Below are positions 24,622-33,811 of a stretch of DNA of 64,000 nucleotides, piece after piece (the stretch's first letter is position 1; every line of letters starts with the position of its first letter). The translations under genes were made by a program, and so were the position numbers. The notes under the pieces were generated by a model that was given only the letters and a program-made list of their open reading frames with translations, searched no databases and had not been told where the DNA came from. Location of the stretch: assembly GCF_002943465.1 (NCBI RefSeq), contig NZ_PTQY01000001.1, positions 310,001 to 374,000 on the forward strand, given 5' to 3'. The stretch is from Rhodoferax sp. TS-BS-61-7. Lineage in GTDB: Bacteria > Pseudomonadota > Gammaproteobacteria > Burkholderiales > Burkholderiaceae_C.

Positions 24622-26337
24622 TTAAGCAGCCATCAAAATAGTGCCGATGGAAAAACGACCTTGCAAAGTCGCGCCATTAGTGAAGCCAACGCGTGCATAG
24701 CGCCAGCTCGGGCGGTGCACGATCTCGGCGTACTGGCCGCCACCAGTGACCGCCGCAGTGGGTACGGCCTTGATGCGACGCCAGTTTGTGTTGTCGCGTG
24801 ACACCTCCAACCAGAGAGTGCCGGATTGATCGGACTCGGCGCCAACCCGTAGTTCTTTCGCCATCGTGTTTGCGCTGTTAAACGATGTTGCCGAAGCAAC
24901 GGCGGTCAAGTCACGACTGCTACCAGTAAACGAAGCTGCGGACGCTAACGCTCCATTGCTGTCATCCGAGTAAGTACCTGATCCAGCAATGAAGCCAATG
25001 CGGTTTGTGCCTGCAGCAGCCGTAAACGAAGGGGTACCAAGAATTGCAACAGACAGCGGAACGGAGTTCTGGCTGCACTGCACAGACAACGTCGTCGTGC
25101 CGGCGGTTGTTGCGGTTGTGAGTCGAAGCCGCAGATATCGGCCGCCAACGTCCATGCGATAGATGCTGCCAGCCTGCACGGTCCCGCTGGCTCCACCCGA
25201 TGTGTTGTGCATCGTGGGGGCGACATAGGTCAAACCGTCGTTGGACCATGCAGGAGTAATGACGCCGGAAGTCCCGAGGCTCGTGGCCTGAATGAGCACC
25301 GATCGGTAGTTCAAGCAGTCGATCACCATGAGGTCGGTATTGATCGCGATGACACCGGCCTGGGTGAAGGTTAAGGGCACCAGAGGCGGGTTCTGGCTGC
25401 TGGGCACCGGCTCGCTGGCATAGGCACCAGGCTTGAGGGTGTAGGCAGCTGTGCCACTGGTGTGAGCCGTGGCGCGCACGCGAAACCAGGCATACGCGGA
25501 TACGTTCAGTTCCCAGCCATAGGCCGGGGTTGCTGCGAGCACACCCGTGGTGGGCTCAATGATGTTGCTGTCGGTGCGGACGGCCTGCACGGTCTTCCAG
25601 TTGCCGTCGGCCCCGTTGGTGCTGTCGTTACTGAACTCAAACATGGCGTTGTGCCCCACCAGGGTGGTGGCCACCATTGCGATGGACAGCGTTCCGATGC
25701 GGCCGGTGGCAATGGCCACAGCCTGGCCTGCTGCAGTGAGTTGGCCAGAGACTGCCGGTACCGAGCCTGGCTGTGTGGCGACCTTGAGGCGCCCTACCTC
25801 ATCCATATTGAAGCCAGCGTAGTCACCGTCAGCCACTATGGTGCTGTCACTGTCGCGCCGCTTGCCCAGGATCATCAGGCCTTTGTCGCCATCGGTGAAT
25901 GGGCTATTGGTGGCGCGCACCACGCTGGCCAAAGACGACCAGAAGCCCAGCGCCCGCTTGAGCAGGGCGATGATGCTGAAAGTGCCGGTGTCGTCTGTGG
26001 CTGGGGTGTTGCCGGGCTCGCCCAGGCTGGCTGCAGACACTGTGACGTTTTCCAGCGCCGCAAGGCTGGCCCCGTCCAGGGCCACGGTGCCCTCGATCGC
26101 GCCAGTGTTGATGGCGGTGGTCTTGGCGTTAAGTGCCTCGGCAGCGGCCTGTATTGCCTGGGCTGCGGTCAGCAGCGCGGCCACTGTGGTTTGGGTCGCC
26201 AGATCCACTGGCGCACCGCTGGCAGGGTCTACCAGGACAACTGCCTGGGTTTCCACCATCTCTGCGCCTTCGGTGCGCGTGAAAACGTCCACCCGGCGGG
26301 TGTTGTTGTCGGCGTCTTTGATTGGTAAGCTGGACAT
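24622..26337 (-). CDS. large phage structural protein of unknown role, near the capsid genes
   Basis: 571 residues from ATG 26337 (MSSLPIKDADNNTRRVDVFT). The first 60 residues resemble the N-terminal region of phage virion proteins that carry VDVFTRTEGAEMVETQ. The middle has TTKTAINTGAI-like Ala/Thr-rich helix and strand repeats. The rest is beta-rich, with two similar segments around TTLSVQCSQNSVPLSV and GTLWLEVSRDNTNWRRI, the latter like discoidin/immunoglobulin-type surface domains. Decoration or head-fibre protein is my best guess from its place two genes after the capsid. No strong ribosome site was found. Confidence 0.6.
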   Translation of the reverse strand: MSSLPIKDADNNTRRVDVFTRTEGAEMVETQAVVLVDPASGAPVDLATQTTVAALLTAAQAIQAAAEALNAKTTAINTGAIEGTVALDGASLAALENVTVSAASLGEPGNTPATDDTGTFSIIALLKRALGFWSSLASVVRATNSPFTDGDKGLMILGKRRDSDSTIVADGDYAGFNMDEVGRLKVATQPGSVPAVSGQLTAAGQAVAIATGRIGTLSIAMVATTLVGHNAMFEFSNDSTNGADGNWKTVQAVRTDSNIIEPTTGVLAATPAYGWELNVSAYAWFRVRATAHTSGTAAYTLKPGAYASEPVPSSQNPPLVPLTFTQAGVIAINTDLMVIDCLNYRSVLIQATSLGTSGVITPAWSNDGLTYVAPTMHNTSGGASGTVQAGSIYRMDVGGRYLRLRLTTATTAGTTTLSVQCSQNSVPLSVAILGTPSFTAAAGTNRIGFIAGSGTYSDDSNGALASAASFTGSSRDLTAVASATSFNSANTMAKELRVGAESDQSGTLWLEVSRDNTNWRRIKAVPTAAVTGGGQYAEIVHRPSWRYARVGFTNGATLQGRFSIGTILMAA

Positions 26338-26417
26338 GGTGGGCTTTGAATAGGTGAGCGGGTTTGCTCTGCAATGCACTCCAGCGGGTGGAGTGCATCA
26401 CGCAGCAGTGCGCGGGG

Positions 26418-26753
26418 TTAGTCGTCAGTCTTGAGGCTCAAGGCGTAGGTGACGGCGGCTTTGCTGGTGTCGATCTGGCCTTCAGATTCCAAGGTCTTGA
26501 CGTTCTCTTGCGGGACATCGATCACCTGATTGATCTTGCCAAGGGTGCCGTCAACCAGGACACGGGCTTTGACCGTCTTGCCCTTGGCAGGTGCAGGGGC
26601 TGCAGGCGCCTCTTCTTTGGCGTCGCCAGCGGCGATCAGCTTTTCGGCCAGGTCGTCAGCGGCTTCGAAGGGTTGACCGACTGGGATCTCTTTGGAGTCC
26701 ACAGCCAAGACGCCAGCCGCAATGACGGCCAGCGCAATGAGTTTCTTTGTCAT
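26418..26753 (-). CDS. small phage protein downstream of capsid, signal-like N-terminus
   Basis: 111 residues from ATG 26753. The start MTKKLIALAVIAAGVLAVDS looks like a membrane anchor or signal, then comes a Pro/Ala/Lys linker (APAAPAPAKGKTVKAR) and a small beta domain VLVDGTLGKINQVIDVPQEN. The beta domain pattern (K-A-x-V-L-V-D-G...Y-A-L) occurs in many phage accessory proteins beside capsid genes. Function unknown; a decoration role is possible. Confidence 0.55.
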   Translation of the reverse strand: MTKKLIALAVIAAGVLAVDSKEIPVGQPFEAADDLAEKLIAAGDAKEEAPAAPAPAKGKTVKARVLVDGTLGKINQVIDVPQENVKTLESEGQIDTSKAAVTYALSLKTDD

Positions 26754-26784
26754 GGGAATGATTCCGAGAAATGGGGTTTGAGGG

Positions 26785-26807
26785 CCGGGCACGGCCAGCG
26801 TGCCCGG
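26785..26807 (-). other. 9-bp perfect hairpin without T-run, downstream of capsid
   Basis: CCGGGCACG-GCCAG-CGTGCCCGG lies between the capsid stop and the next start. No T-run follows, so it is more likely a 3' stabiliser of the capsid mRNA than a terminator. Confidence 0.5.
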
Positions 26808-26825
26808 ATCTGCCTACCAGGGCGC

Positions 26826-28028
26826 TTAGGTGGCGCTGTTCTGGTAGTACTTGACGGCAGCTGTGTCCAGCAAGTTGCCGCCGGTGCGCTGCCAGCCGCA
26901 GAAGCCCACCTGGCCGTTGAGGGCAAAGGCAGAGTCATCGAAGCGGCGGATGGCGGTGGAGCCGGCCACATCGCGGATGGTGTACTGCTTGTGGTCACCA
27001 AACAGGATGGACTTGGCGTTGGCAGCCATGGCTGGCACGTCGTCGTTGATCACGATCGGCTTGCCCATCAGCAGATCAGGTGCGTCTTGCGTGATGCCTG
27101 CCTCATAGCCAGGCGTGAAGATCGGACGGCCTGCGGTGTCTTTGATCTTGCGGATGTTGCGCAGGGATGTATCTGCCAAGCTCCAGGCAGATCCACGACG
27201 GTAGGCGCGGTTGATGCTGTAGAACAGGTCTGCCAAGTCGTCGTAAATCACGGTAAGGGTCTGGCCCGTAGTGCCCACCTTGCCTGCAGAAGCGCGGTTC
27301 ACGATGCCCCATGGCTGACCGGTACCAGTGCCGATGGTGTAGTGCTTGTTGGTGATGCGGCCCAAGCGGGTGGCCAAGCGGTTAACCACGAAAGCGATCA
27401 CGTCGATGGCGCTGTCCTGGATCAGCTCAACCGGCAAAGCGATTTTCTTGGAGCTGTACTTGAACGGGTTGAGCGGCACGTTGCTGAAGGTGATTTCACC
27501 AGTGGTCGCCGCTGCGTTTTCTCCAACGATCTCACCCTCTTCCGCTGTACCGTCGCTTGCAGGGTAGGTCAAAGCGTTGCCGGACTCAGTGGGCAGGATC
27601 GTTGCCACGTCGCGCATGCCGCCATAGGCCTTGAGGGCGTCGATAACCATCTTGGAGACTTCGGCGGGAACGGTGAAGCCGCCTTCAGCGCCGGTGGTGG
27701 TGCTCATGGCGTTGCGGATGGCGATGGCCTGCTCGGCGGTCACGTTGTTGCCGTGACGCATGTACAAGGCTACAGCGGCCAGCTTGTTGATGTCGCCGTC
27801 CACGACCTTAGTGCCGGGCTTCTGCACAAAGACGTTGTCTGCTTCGGCATCCAGCTGGCGCTGGTGGGCGTTGATTTGGGTGCCGATGAGCTCCAGCTCA
27901 TTCATCAGGCCGTCGTACTTGGTCTGGTCTTCCTTGGTCCATGTCTGGTCGCCCTTCTCGGCGAGGATATGGTTGGCTTGGCGTGCGAGTTCGATTTTGC
28001 GCTCGCGCAGTGCTTGAATGCTCTTCAT
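26826..28028 (-). CDS. major capsid protein, HK97 fold
   Basis: 400 residues. Residues 1-75 form the scaffold-like delta domain (RERKIELARQANHILAEKGD, then ELELIGTQINAHQRQLDAEA), which the ClpP-like protease upstream would remove. From about residue 105 the mature part begins (AMSTTTGAEGGFTVPAEVSK). Typical HK97 motifs follow: LNPFKYSSKKIALPVELIQD and TGQPWGIVNRA. It builds the icosahedral head. A terminator hairpin ends 29 bases before its ATG. Confidence 0.95.
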   Translation of the reverse strand: MKSIQALRERKIELARQANHILAEKGDQTWTKEDQTKYDGLMNELELIGTQINAHQRQLDAEADNVFVQKPGTKVVDGDINKLAAVALYMRHGNNVTAEQAIAIRNAMSTTTGAEGGFTVPAEVSKMVIDALKAYGGMRDVATILPTESGNALTYPASDGTAEEGEIVGENAAATTGEITFSNVPLNPFKYSSKKIALPVELIQDSAIDVIAFVVNRLATRLGRITNKHYTIGTGTGQPWGIVNRASAGKVGTTGQTLTVIYDDLADLFYSINRAYRRGSAWSLADTSLRNIRKIKDTAGRPIFTPGYEAGITQDAPDLLMGKPIVINDDVPAMAANAKSILFGDHKQYTIRDVAGSTAIRRFDDSAFALNGQVGFCGWQRTGGNLLDTAAVKYYQNSAT

Positions 28029-28057
28029 GGGGGTTCCTTAAAAAGTGAGCAACAAAT

Positions 28058-28079
28058 AAAAAAGCCGCCCGAAGGCGGC
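28058..28079 (-). terminator. intrinsic terminator just before the capsid gene
   Basis: Minus-strand GCCGCC-TTCG-GGCGGC with a UUCG-type tetraloop and six T. It lies 29 bases upstream of the capsid ATG. Confidence 0.8.
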
Positions 28080-28104
28080 AGGGATCGCTGATGCGGCGAG
28101 CGCT

Positions 28105-28845
28105 TCAGGCGTTCTGCAGAAGCCGCAGACGGCGCTCATTGAGGGCGCGCTGTGCTTCGTAGTCGGGGGCGGGTTCTGGTGGCTTGGCCTCCAGCAGCGC
28201 CTTTGGCGCTTTGTCGTAGGCAGTGAGGTTCCAGGTCTTGGCCTGGGCGTGGTTCTCGGTCTTGTCCGGCAGCGCGGCCAGACGGGTAGCAAAGCCATTG
28301 GCCACCGCTTCGTCAGCGCTGAACCAGGTTTCTGCATCCATCCAGGCTGCAATTTCCACCGAGGTCTTGCCGGTGCGGGTGGTGTAGTCGGCAATGATGG
28401 AGGCGTCAACCTTGGCCAGCAGCTCCACGGTCTTGGCCAGCTCGGACTTGTTGCCCATGGCGTATGTCCACCCGTTGTGGATCATGTAAAAGCCGCCCTG
28501 GGTGATCTCGACCTCATCAGCCGCATCAGCGATGCTGGTGGCTGCACTGGCTGCCAGCCCATCGATGTGGGCGATGGTCTTACCCTTGAACTGCTGGATG
28601 GCAGTGCGGATGGCGCGGCCTTCAAACACATCACCACCGGGGGAGTTGATGCGCAGGTGCAGCGTGGTGCTGGGGTCCAGCGCCGCAATGGTTGGCGCGA
28701 TCTGCGATGCAGACACACCCCACCAGGCGTCGATCACGTCATAGATGTAGAGCGTGGCCTCGCTGTTCGCTTCGTTGCGGATCAGGTTGAGCGGCTTGCG
28801 CTCGTTGGCTGCGTTGTCGCGCAGGAACTGCAGTAGTTTTTTCAT
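28105..28845 (-). CDS. head maturation protease, ClpP-like (S14)
   Basis: 246 residues. Oxyanion-loop motif INSPGGDVFEG, catalytic Ser100 in GLAASAATSIA and His123 in FYMIHNGW; the Asp is probably in the region around residues 168-175. It cleaves the delta domain of the capsid protein during maturation. It lies between portal (4-base overlap) and capsid, the standard order. The C-terminal 50 residues are charged and may serve as scaffold. Confidence 0.93.
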   Translation of the reverse strand: MKKLLQFLRDNAANERKPLNLIRNEANSEATLYIYDVIDAWWGVSASQIAPTIAALDPSTTLHLRINSPGGDVFEGRAIRTAIQQFKGKTIAHIDGLAASAATSIADAADEVEITQGGFYMIHNGWTYAMGNKSELAKTVELLAKVDASIIADYTTRTGKTSVEIAAWMDAETWFSADEAVANGFATRLAALPDKTENHAQAKTWNLTAYDKAPKALLEAKPPEPAPDYEAQRALNERRLRLLQNA

Positions 28846-30170
28846 GGCTTCGGTTCTCCAGCGCCGGGCGCTTTGGTAGGGGTTGCGGGTGTGAACAGCT
28901 TGTCTGCCTCGCCGCCCAGCGGTGGAAGGTGGCGGGTCTTGCGTACCTCATCCACCGTCATCCAGCCGGGGCCGCTGCCAGGGCCGCCGATGGCAGCGCG
29001 GTTGTATTCGCTCTGGGCTTTGCTGTTGCCCTCCATCAGGGCGTCTCGGAAAAACTCCAGGTAGAAGCGTTGGGACCGTGGGTAGATCTTGCGGTTCAGC
29101 TCCTGCTCAATCCGCTTGAGGTGCTGGTTGACGGTGAAGGCGATGAACGCGCGGCTCATTTCCTCCAGGCCACTGCCCCAGCTGGTGCTGGCGCTGGTCT
29201 CACCAATAAGGTGCGGCGGCACACCAAAGGCGCGGGCTATGTCCACCACCTGGTACTTGCGGCTTTCAATGAGCTGGGCGTCCTCGGCTGTAAGGCTCAG
29301 ATTGCTGGCCTTCAGGCCCTCGGTCAGCACCAGTGGCAGGCGGTGCGCGTTGTCCATGCCCGAGTACTTGGCAAGAAACATCTGCTGCAGCGTCGAGATC
29401 TGGGGATCTTTCATCCCCTTCTCAGTACTGAGCACGATGCTCGGGTGGGCACCACCGCCAAAGAACTTGCCGCTGTACTCATCCATGGCCATGGCATTGC
29501 CGGTGGCGTTGCGTGCACCAAAAGCGATCACGCTCTTGGCACGGAGGCCATCGAAGCCAAAACCGGGGAAGTGCAGGATGTCGTCCTGGTCAGCACCGTA
29601 GGTGGTGATGTCGTTGACGTAGTACTTGAGCCGGCCAGAGCCTTTGTACCGCTCCACCAGAATGGCACTCCAGGGGATGGGCACCAGCTCCCGGATCTCG
29701 CCGCTGTTGCTGCGGCCAATGAAAGCAAAGCCGCTCTCTTTGAGCAGCATGTCTGCGAGAACTTGCTCCCACATACTGGCAGCTGTCCAGGCGGCCGTGG
29801 GCGACTCATTGAGCAGCCACCACTTGGCATCCCCCTCCAAGGGTTGGCGCCCTTTTTCTGTACGCTCGTACAGGTTGATAGGCATGCTGGTGACAGCGCC
29901 CGTGATCCGTTGCACGCACGCAGCTACAGCCGAGACACGCATGGCGGAGTCTGGCGTCACGTGCATGCCGGATGCACCAGGACGCACGCCAAAGAAGTCC
30001 AGGATCTCCGCAGTGCTGTCGGCCGTGCTGACGGTCGCAGCGTTCTCCACCGGCTGCAGCGCCTGCGATCGCCCCGCTTCACGCGTGGCTCGCCACTGAT
30101 TCAAGATGGTGCTGCCGGGTTCGGCAGCGCGACCTTGCACGGCGCTCCAAGTAGTGGGTTGAGTTTTCAC
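28842..30170 (-). CDS. portal protein, HK97 family
   Basis: 442 residues. Family motifs are VTPDSAMRVSAVAACVQRIT, MPINLYERTE, WLLNESPTAAWTAASMWEQ, GFAFIGRSNSGEIREL, VVDIARAFGVPPHLIG and INQHLKR-like helices. It forms the dodecameric channel at one vertex for DNA packaging and tail joining. Overlaps of 4 bases with terminase and protease. The C-terminus is Pro/Ala/Lys-rich. Confidence 0.95.
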   Translation of the reverse strand: MKTQPTTWSAVQGRAAEPGSTILNQWRATREAGRSQALQPVENAATVSTADSTAEILDFFGVRPGASGMHVTPDSAMRVSAVAACVQRITGAVTSMPINLYERTEKGRQPLEGDAKWWLLNESPTAAWTAASMWEQVLADMLLKESGFAFIGRSNSGEIRELVPIPWSAILVERYKGSGRLKYYVNDITTYGADQDDILHFPGFGFDGLRAKSVIAFGARNATGNAMAMDEYSGKFFGGGAHPSIVLSTEKGMKDPQISTLQQMFLAKYSGMDNAHRLPLVLTEGLKASNLSLTAEDAQLIESRKYQVVDIARAFGVPPHLIGETSASTSWGSGLEEMSRAFIAFTVNQHLKRIEQELNRKIYPRSQRFYLEFFRDALMEGNSKAQSEYNRAAIGGPGSGPGWMTVDEVRKTRHLPPLGGEADKLFTPATPTKAPGAGEPKP

Positions 30171-31888
30171 AGTATTACAAAGCCTTGTTGGATTTCGTTG
30201 CTCTCTACAGTCGCCAGTGCTCTGCCCAGTGCCATCAGCATGGCCATGGGGCCGTCGATCTTGTTTTCAGGTCGCTCTTTGGTCGGCGCCATCAGTTCAT
30301 TGAACTTGGACTGCTTCACCACCAGGTTGCTGACCATCCACGCCATCACCGGGTTGCCTTCGTGCTGCAGCGTCCCCTCGCGCACCATGTTCTCCACCTG
30401 GATGAGCACCGGGGTGAAAAAGACTGAGCGCTGCGCGATCTCAACCAGTGGCAGGCCTTCCTCGATCAACTTGCCCGCAAAGTACATAGACAACGCCGGG
30501 TCAAAGGCGATCTCTTGCACATCGAAGCGCCGGCAATACTTGCGCATGTCGTCGGCCACGACGTCGAAGTCGGTCAGGTCGCCATCGGTCACAACCACGT
30601 AACCCTGGCGGGCCCAGCCGGCCAGGTGGGCGTTGCCGCTCTCCTGGATCGCCAGCTCGTTCAAGTACAGGCGTGTGCACACGCGCCACACACGCTTGCG
30701 CTCTGGTGCGTAAACACCGTCTGCGCCTGGCACCAGCACGTCCTCTTCCCAGGACAGCGTCAGCGCAGCAAAGTCTTTCTTCTGCGCGAGATCCAGGCCC
30801 ATGTACAGCTTGACGCCGTCAGGGATGGTTTCGATGCTGACCTCTTTGCTTCCGCAGCGGTCCCAGGCGCGCATGTCCATCCAGGGGCTCTCACCAGATA
30901 CCCAGACGTTCAAGCGCTTTGTCAGGAAGTTGCTCAGCGCACTGGGCATCGCCTGCGCCTTGCTGGCCTGCGCCTTCATCTCGTCGAGCTGGACGGACTT
31001 GCCCAAGTTGGGGTTGGCCTTGATCCAGACGGCCGGGTCAAAGTGATCATCACCGTCGTCCAGTGTGTAAATGATCCCGAAAACGCGGTCATCCGTGATG
31101 ACGCCATCCAGGATCTTGGTCACATGGGTGCGGCGCTCGTAGCAGATGCCGCTGCGGTCGGTGCCGGCGGTGGTGATGGTCCACAACAGCGACTGCTCAC
31201 GGGCACCACGAGCGCTGTCGATCACGTCGTACACCGCCCGCGTCTTGTGAGCGTGCAGCTCATCCAGGAGCGCAAAGTGGACATTCAAACCGTCCAGCGT
31301 GCTGCCTTCAGCGGCCAGCGGTGCGGCCTTGCTGGAGGTGTGGGCCACCGTCAGGCTGTGCTGCATGATGGCCACGCCCAGGTGGGTGCGTAGGCCGGGC
31401 GAGCGCTCTGCCATGGCCTTGGCGTCATCGAACACGATGCGCGCCTGGTCGCGTGTTGTCGCGGCGGTGTAGCACTCTGCGCCGTGCTCACCGTCAGCAG
31501 CCAGCATGTAAAGCAGCAGCCCAGAGCCTTTGGCGCTCTTGCCGTTCTTGCGGGCTTCCTCTTCGTAGGCCTCCAGGAAGCGGCGCAGTTTGGTCTCGTG
31601 ATGAACCCAGCCGAAGACGGTGGTGAGGATGAAGCACTGCCAGGGCTCCAGCTCCAGCAGTCGGCCATCGCGCGCCCACTTACCCTTGATGTGCGGCAGC
31701 AGCTCAATGAAGGCGCAGGGGCGCGATGCCATGTCGGCATCGAACACCCAGGGCCAGTCCTCACTGGGTTGGCGCTGCAAATCATCCACCTGGCGCTGTA
31801 CAGCCAGGCGGGTCCACTTGCAGGTTGGGATCGTGCCGTCGAGGACATCGCGCATGTACTGCTGCGCGCGTTCGACGTATGGGTTCAT
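30167..31888 (-). CDS. terminase large subunit, HK97-like
   Basis: 573 residues. Adenine/Walker region EEARKNGKSAKGS (about 111-122), Walker B FALLDE (205-210) followed by LHAHKT, and the motif III region LLWTITTAGTDRSG. The nuclease domain starts KLYMGLDLAQKKDFAALTLS, with catalytic Asp residues at LDLAQKKD and again IAFDPALSM. It pumps DNA into the head and cuts the concatemer. The small subunit is immediately upstream with a 4-base overlap. Confidence 0.95.
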   Translation of the reverse strand: MNPYVERAQQYMRDVLDGTIPTCKWTRLAVQRQVDDLQRQPSEDWPWVFDADMASRPCAFIELLPHIKGKWARDGRLLELEPWQCFILTTVFGWVHHETKLRRFLEAYEEEARKNGKSAKGSGLLLYMLAADGEHGAECYTAATTRDQARIVFDDAKAMAERSPGLRTHLGVAIMQHSLTVAHTSSKAAPLAAEGSTLDGLNVHFALLDELHAHKTRAVYDVIDSARGAREQSLLWTITTAGTDRSGICYERRTHVTKILDGVITDDRVFGIIYTLDDGDDHFDPAVWIKANPNLGKSVQLDEMKAQASKAQAMPSALSNFLTKRLNVWVSGESPWMDMRAWDRCGSKEVSIETIPDGVKLYMGLDLAQKKDFAALTLSWEEDVLVPGADGVYAPERKRVWRVCTRLYLNELAIQESGNAHLAGWARQGYVVVTDGDLTDFDVVADDMRKYCRRFDVQEIAFDPALSMYFAGKLIEEGLPLVEIAQRSVFFTPVLIQVENMVREGTLQHEGNPVMAWMVSNLVVKQSKFNELMAPTKERPENKIDGPMAMLMALGRALATVESNEIQQGFVIL

Positions 31889-32451
31889 CGATTCGGATTT
31901 GTGAACATGGCGAAGCCGGTGGGCCGCGTCTCAGGTTTGGGGTCGATGCCTGGCAGCGTTGGCTGCACATAGTTGCTGGCCTGGACACGGCCGCGGGCCG
32001 CAGGGCTCAGGCCAAAGTGCATCAGGTAGCGGTTGACCTGCTCGCGGTGCGACTTGAGCAGCTGAACAATCACGCTCTGCTGGGCGTAGCCTGATGGCGT
32101 AGTTGAGTAGCTGGCCTCATAGACTGCATCCGAGTACGGCATTTTTTTATCAGCGACCAAACGATCGACCTGACCATTGAAGGCAGTCTCCAGCTCGGAC
32201 AAACGACCCACAGCCTGGCAGTACAAAGCCAGTGCAGCGCGGTCGAGTCCACTGATCAGGCCCAGCTCAAACAAGATGGGCGTGATTCGCTTCCACTCTT
32301 TGCGAGCCTCTGGACCCAGGTGCTTGGGGGCACTTGGCACAACGATCTGGGGATTTACTCCAGCCGACAAGTCCAGGGCGCGCTTGCCCGCATTTCCTTC
32401 GAGCAGCCTCAGCGCGGTAGGCTTGGGCAGCGGTCCGCGTGATCCAGTCAT
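31885..32451 (-). CDS. terminase small subunit, P27 family
   Basis: 188 residues. Starts TGSRGPLPKPTALRLLEGN, the P27 hallmark (GRPPxPxxLkxLxGNxgkR), followed by APKHLGPEARKEWKRITPIL and LGLISGLDRAALALYCQA. It binds the packaging site and loads the large subunit. An HNH gene and the likely cos region are just upstream. Confidence 0.93.
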   Translation of the reverse strand: MTGSRGPLPKPTALRLLEGNAGKRALDLSAGVNPQIVVPSAPKHLGPEARKEWKRITPILFELGLISGLDRAALALYCQAVGRLSELETAFNGQVDRLVADKKMPYSDAVYEASYSTTPSGYAQQSVIVQLLKSHREQVNRYLMHFGLSPAARGRVQASNYVQPTLPGIDPKPETRPTGFAMFTNPNR

Positions 32452-32573
32452 GGTGTTTTCCTTCGGGTCAGTTCAGCGCAGGGGAGTACCCCCCCTCCCA
32501 AAACCTGCGCGCGTAAAAAAATGAGGAAGCGGCCGGTTTCCGGTGGGTGGGTTCTAGACTTTTGACCACCCCC
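32452..32573. other. short gap between HNH and terS, candidate cos region
   Basis: 122 bases with unusual runs GGGGAGTACCCCCCC (32482-32496) and GGTGGGTGGG / CCACCCCCC facing each other. cos sites of HK97-type phages are normally beside the HNH and small-terminase genes. The call is by location only. Confidence 0.3.
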
Positions 32574-32933
32574 CTACCCTGCGGATCGGCGGCGGCCTCT
32601 CAGGGCTTCGGCAAGACTCTTCTCTTCGTGGCAGTCGTCACACAAGCCCTGCTCATTGGTTTCGTCATCCGCGCCACCTTCCGCCAATGGCTTGATGTGG
32701 TCGCGCTGTGTTGCCAAGGTCACGCGACCATGGCGCCTGCACTCAGCACAGAGCGGGTCACGTTGGAAAAGGTCGGCACGCATTCGCTGCAGCCGCCTGC
32801 CTGTGATGCGCTTGGTCGCCTTGACAGGCTTGGCCCATGCAGGCTTAGGGTGCTTGGGGCAGCGGCTTGTGCCATCACGGACCAGCACACCGCAGCCAGG
32901 ATGGCCGCAAGGCTTTGGTGCGCTGATGGGCAT
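32574..32933 (-). CDS. HNH endonuclease (packaging-associated)
   Basis: 119 residues. Zinc knuckles CGHPGCG...CPKH in the N-terminus and CAECRRHGRVTLATQRDHI, then NEQGLCDDCHEEKS; the catalytic HNH core is D-H-I-x-P-L...N...H. Such HNH proteins beside P27 terminases stimulate specific cos cleavage by the large subunit (known for HK97-type phages). It follows a 470-base gene-free stretch. Confidence 0.9.
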   Translation of the reverse strand: MPISAPKPCGHPGCGVLVRDGTSRCPKHPKPAWAKPVKATKRITGRRLQRMRADLFQRDPLCAECRRHGRVTLATQRDHIKPLAEGGADDETNEQGLCDDCHEEKSLAEALRGRRRSAG

Positions 32934-33406
32934 AGGGGCAGGGTCAGTTCAGAATGGTTAGAAGGCCGTGGCCATCAATGAGTGGTGTTGAACTGCCCTG
33001 CGATCGGTTCCCCGCTCGGGGATGTTTCTGGTTTTCTCAGAACATCATGGGCTTGGTGCAAGTCTCAGCCAGGGACCGAAGCCCCTGGCGTTGACACACA
33101 ACCGTTGCCCTTCTCGGCGTGGTTGTATTGGTGCGGGGCTTCCACCCGCTGCTCTCACTCTCCGCTCGATCTGCAACCACCCACACAAGGAAAGGCAGGG
33201 CTCGCCAAGTGCGTCAGTTGCTTGCATTAAGCGCTGGGGAGGATTTCCCTACTCATCATCCAGCGCTGAACTGATCAAAGAAAAACCCCGCGAGGTAGTG
33301 GCCTGCGGGGTTTGTCGGGCTGTCATGTTCGGGGTGGTCGCACGAACGAGACAGCTTGCCTGAAATGTACCGAAAAGGTCTATGACGTAAAACCCCCTTG
33401 CGTCAA
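32934..33406. other. gene-free stretch before the HNH gene
   Basis: About 470 bases. Apart from a terminator (33283-33313), I see no gene with a ribosome site. The late promoter for head and tail genes may lie here, but no clear elements were found. Part of the packaging region could extend into it. Confidence 0.45.
33283..33313. terminator. intrinsic terminator upstream of late genes
   Basis: AAACCCCGC (33283-33291) and GCGGGGTTT (33305-33313) are perfect complements and a T-run follows on the minus strand. It lies after the Q-like gene, as in lambda, where Q reads through the terminator before the late genes. Confidence 0.75.
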
Positions 33407-33811
33407 TCACTGCGTGGCGCGTTGCCTGCTATCAGCGGCCTTGCGCTGCAGTTCGGCCTTGTCCTCTAGCCAGCGGCTAATCGCCTGGTCGGCAGCTGCA
33501 AGGTTGGCCTTGATGGTGGAATCGGCACGCGCCATGCGCTTGGCCACCAAGTGGCGCGGCAGACCATCGGCATAGGTCAGCTTCACAACCAGGTAAAGGT
33601 GCGACTGGGTGAGCTGCAGGGACTTGACAGCGTCGTCAATCTCGCTGGCCTGCAGTGCAATGGTGGGCACCACCGATTCATTGCGGCCGGCGGATGGGCC
33701 CATGCGTGCAAAGGCGGACTGGCTGGGGTAGCCCAGGGCGCCGGACTCGGACTGCTGGCACCAGCGGCCCCACTCTTCCAAGCGGTGGCGGATGTACTCA
33801 ATGCGTGCCAT
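33407..33811 (-). CDS. late antiterminator Q-like protein
   Basis: 134 residues from ATG 33811. The N-terminus RIEYIRHRLEEWGRWCQQSE and a later sigma-region-4-like helix-turn-helix (ADGLPRHLVAKRMARADSTI, then AAADQAISRW) resemble Q-type antiterminators/DUF1133-like phage regulators. Placement is right: it is the last gene before a terminator and the late operon. Q proteins modify RNA polymerase at the late promoter so that it ignores terminators. Four terminators within or before the late genes make such a factor necessary. Confidence 0.6.
   Translation of the reverse strand: MARIEYIRHRLEEWGRWCQQSESGALGYPSQSAFARMGPSAGRNESVVPTIALQASEIDDAVKSLQLTQSHLYLVVKLTYADGLPRHLVAKRMARADSTIKANLAAADQAISRWLEDKAELQRKAADSRQRATQ

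Noticed and set aside
33022..33363. 113-codon plus-strand frame in the region before HNH
   Set aside because: It crosses the terminator at 33283-33313 and lacks a start signal.
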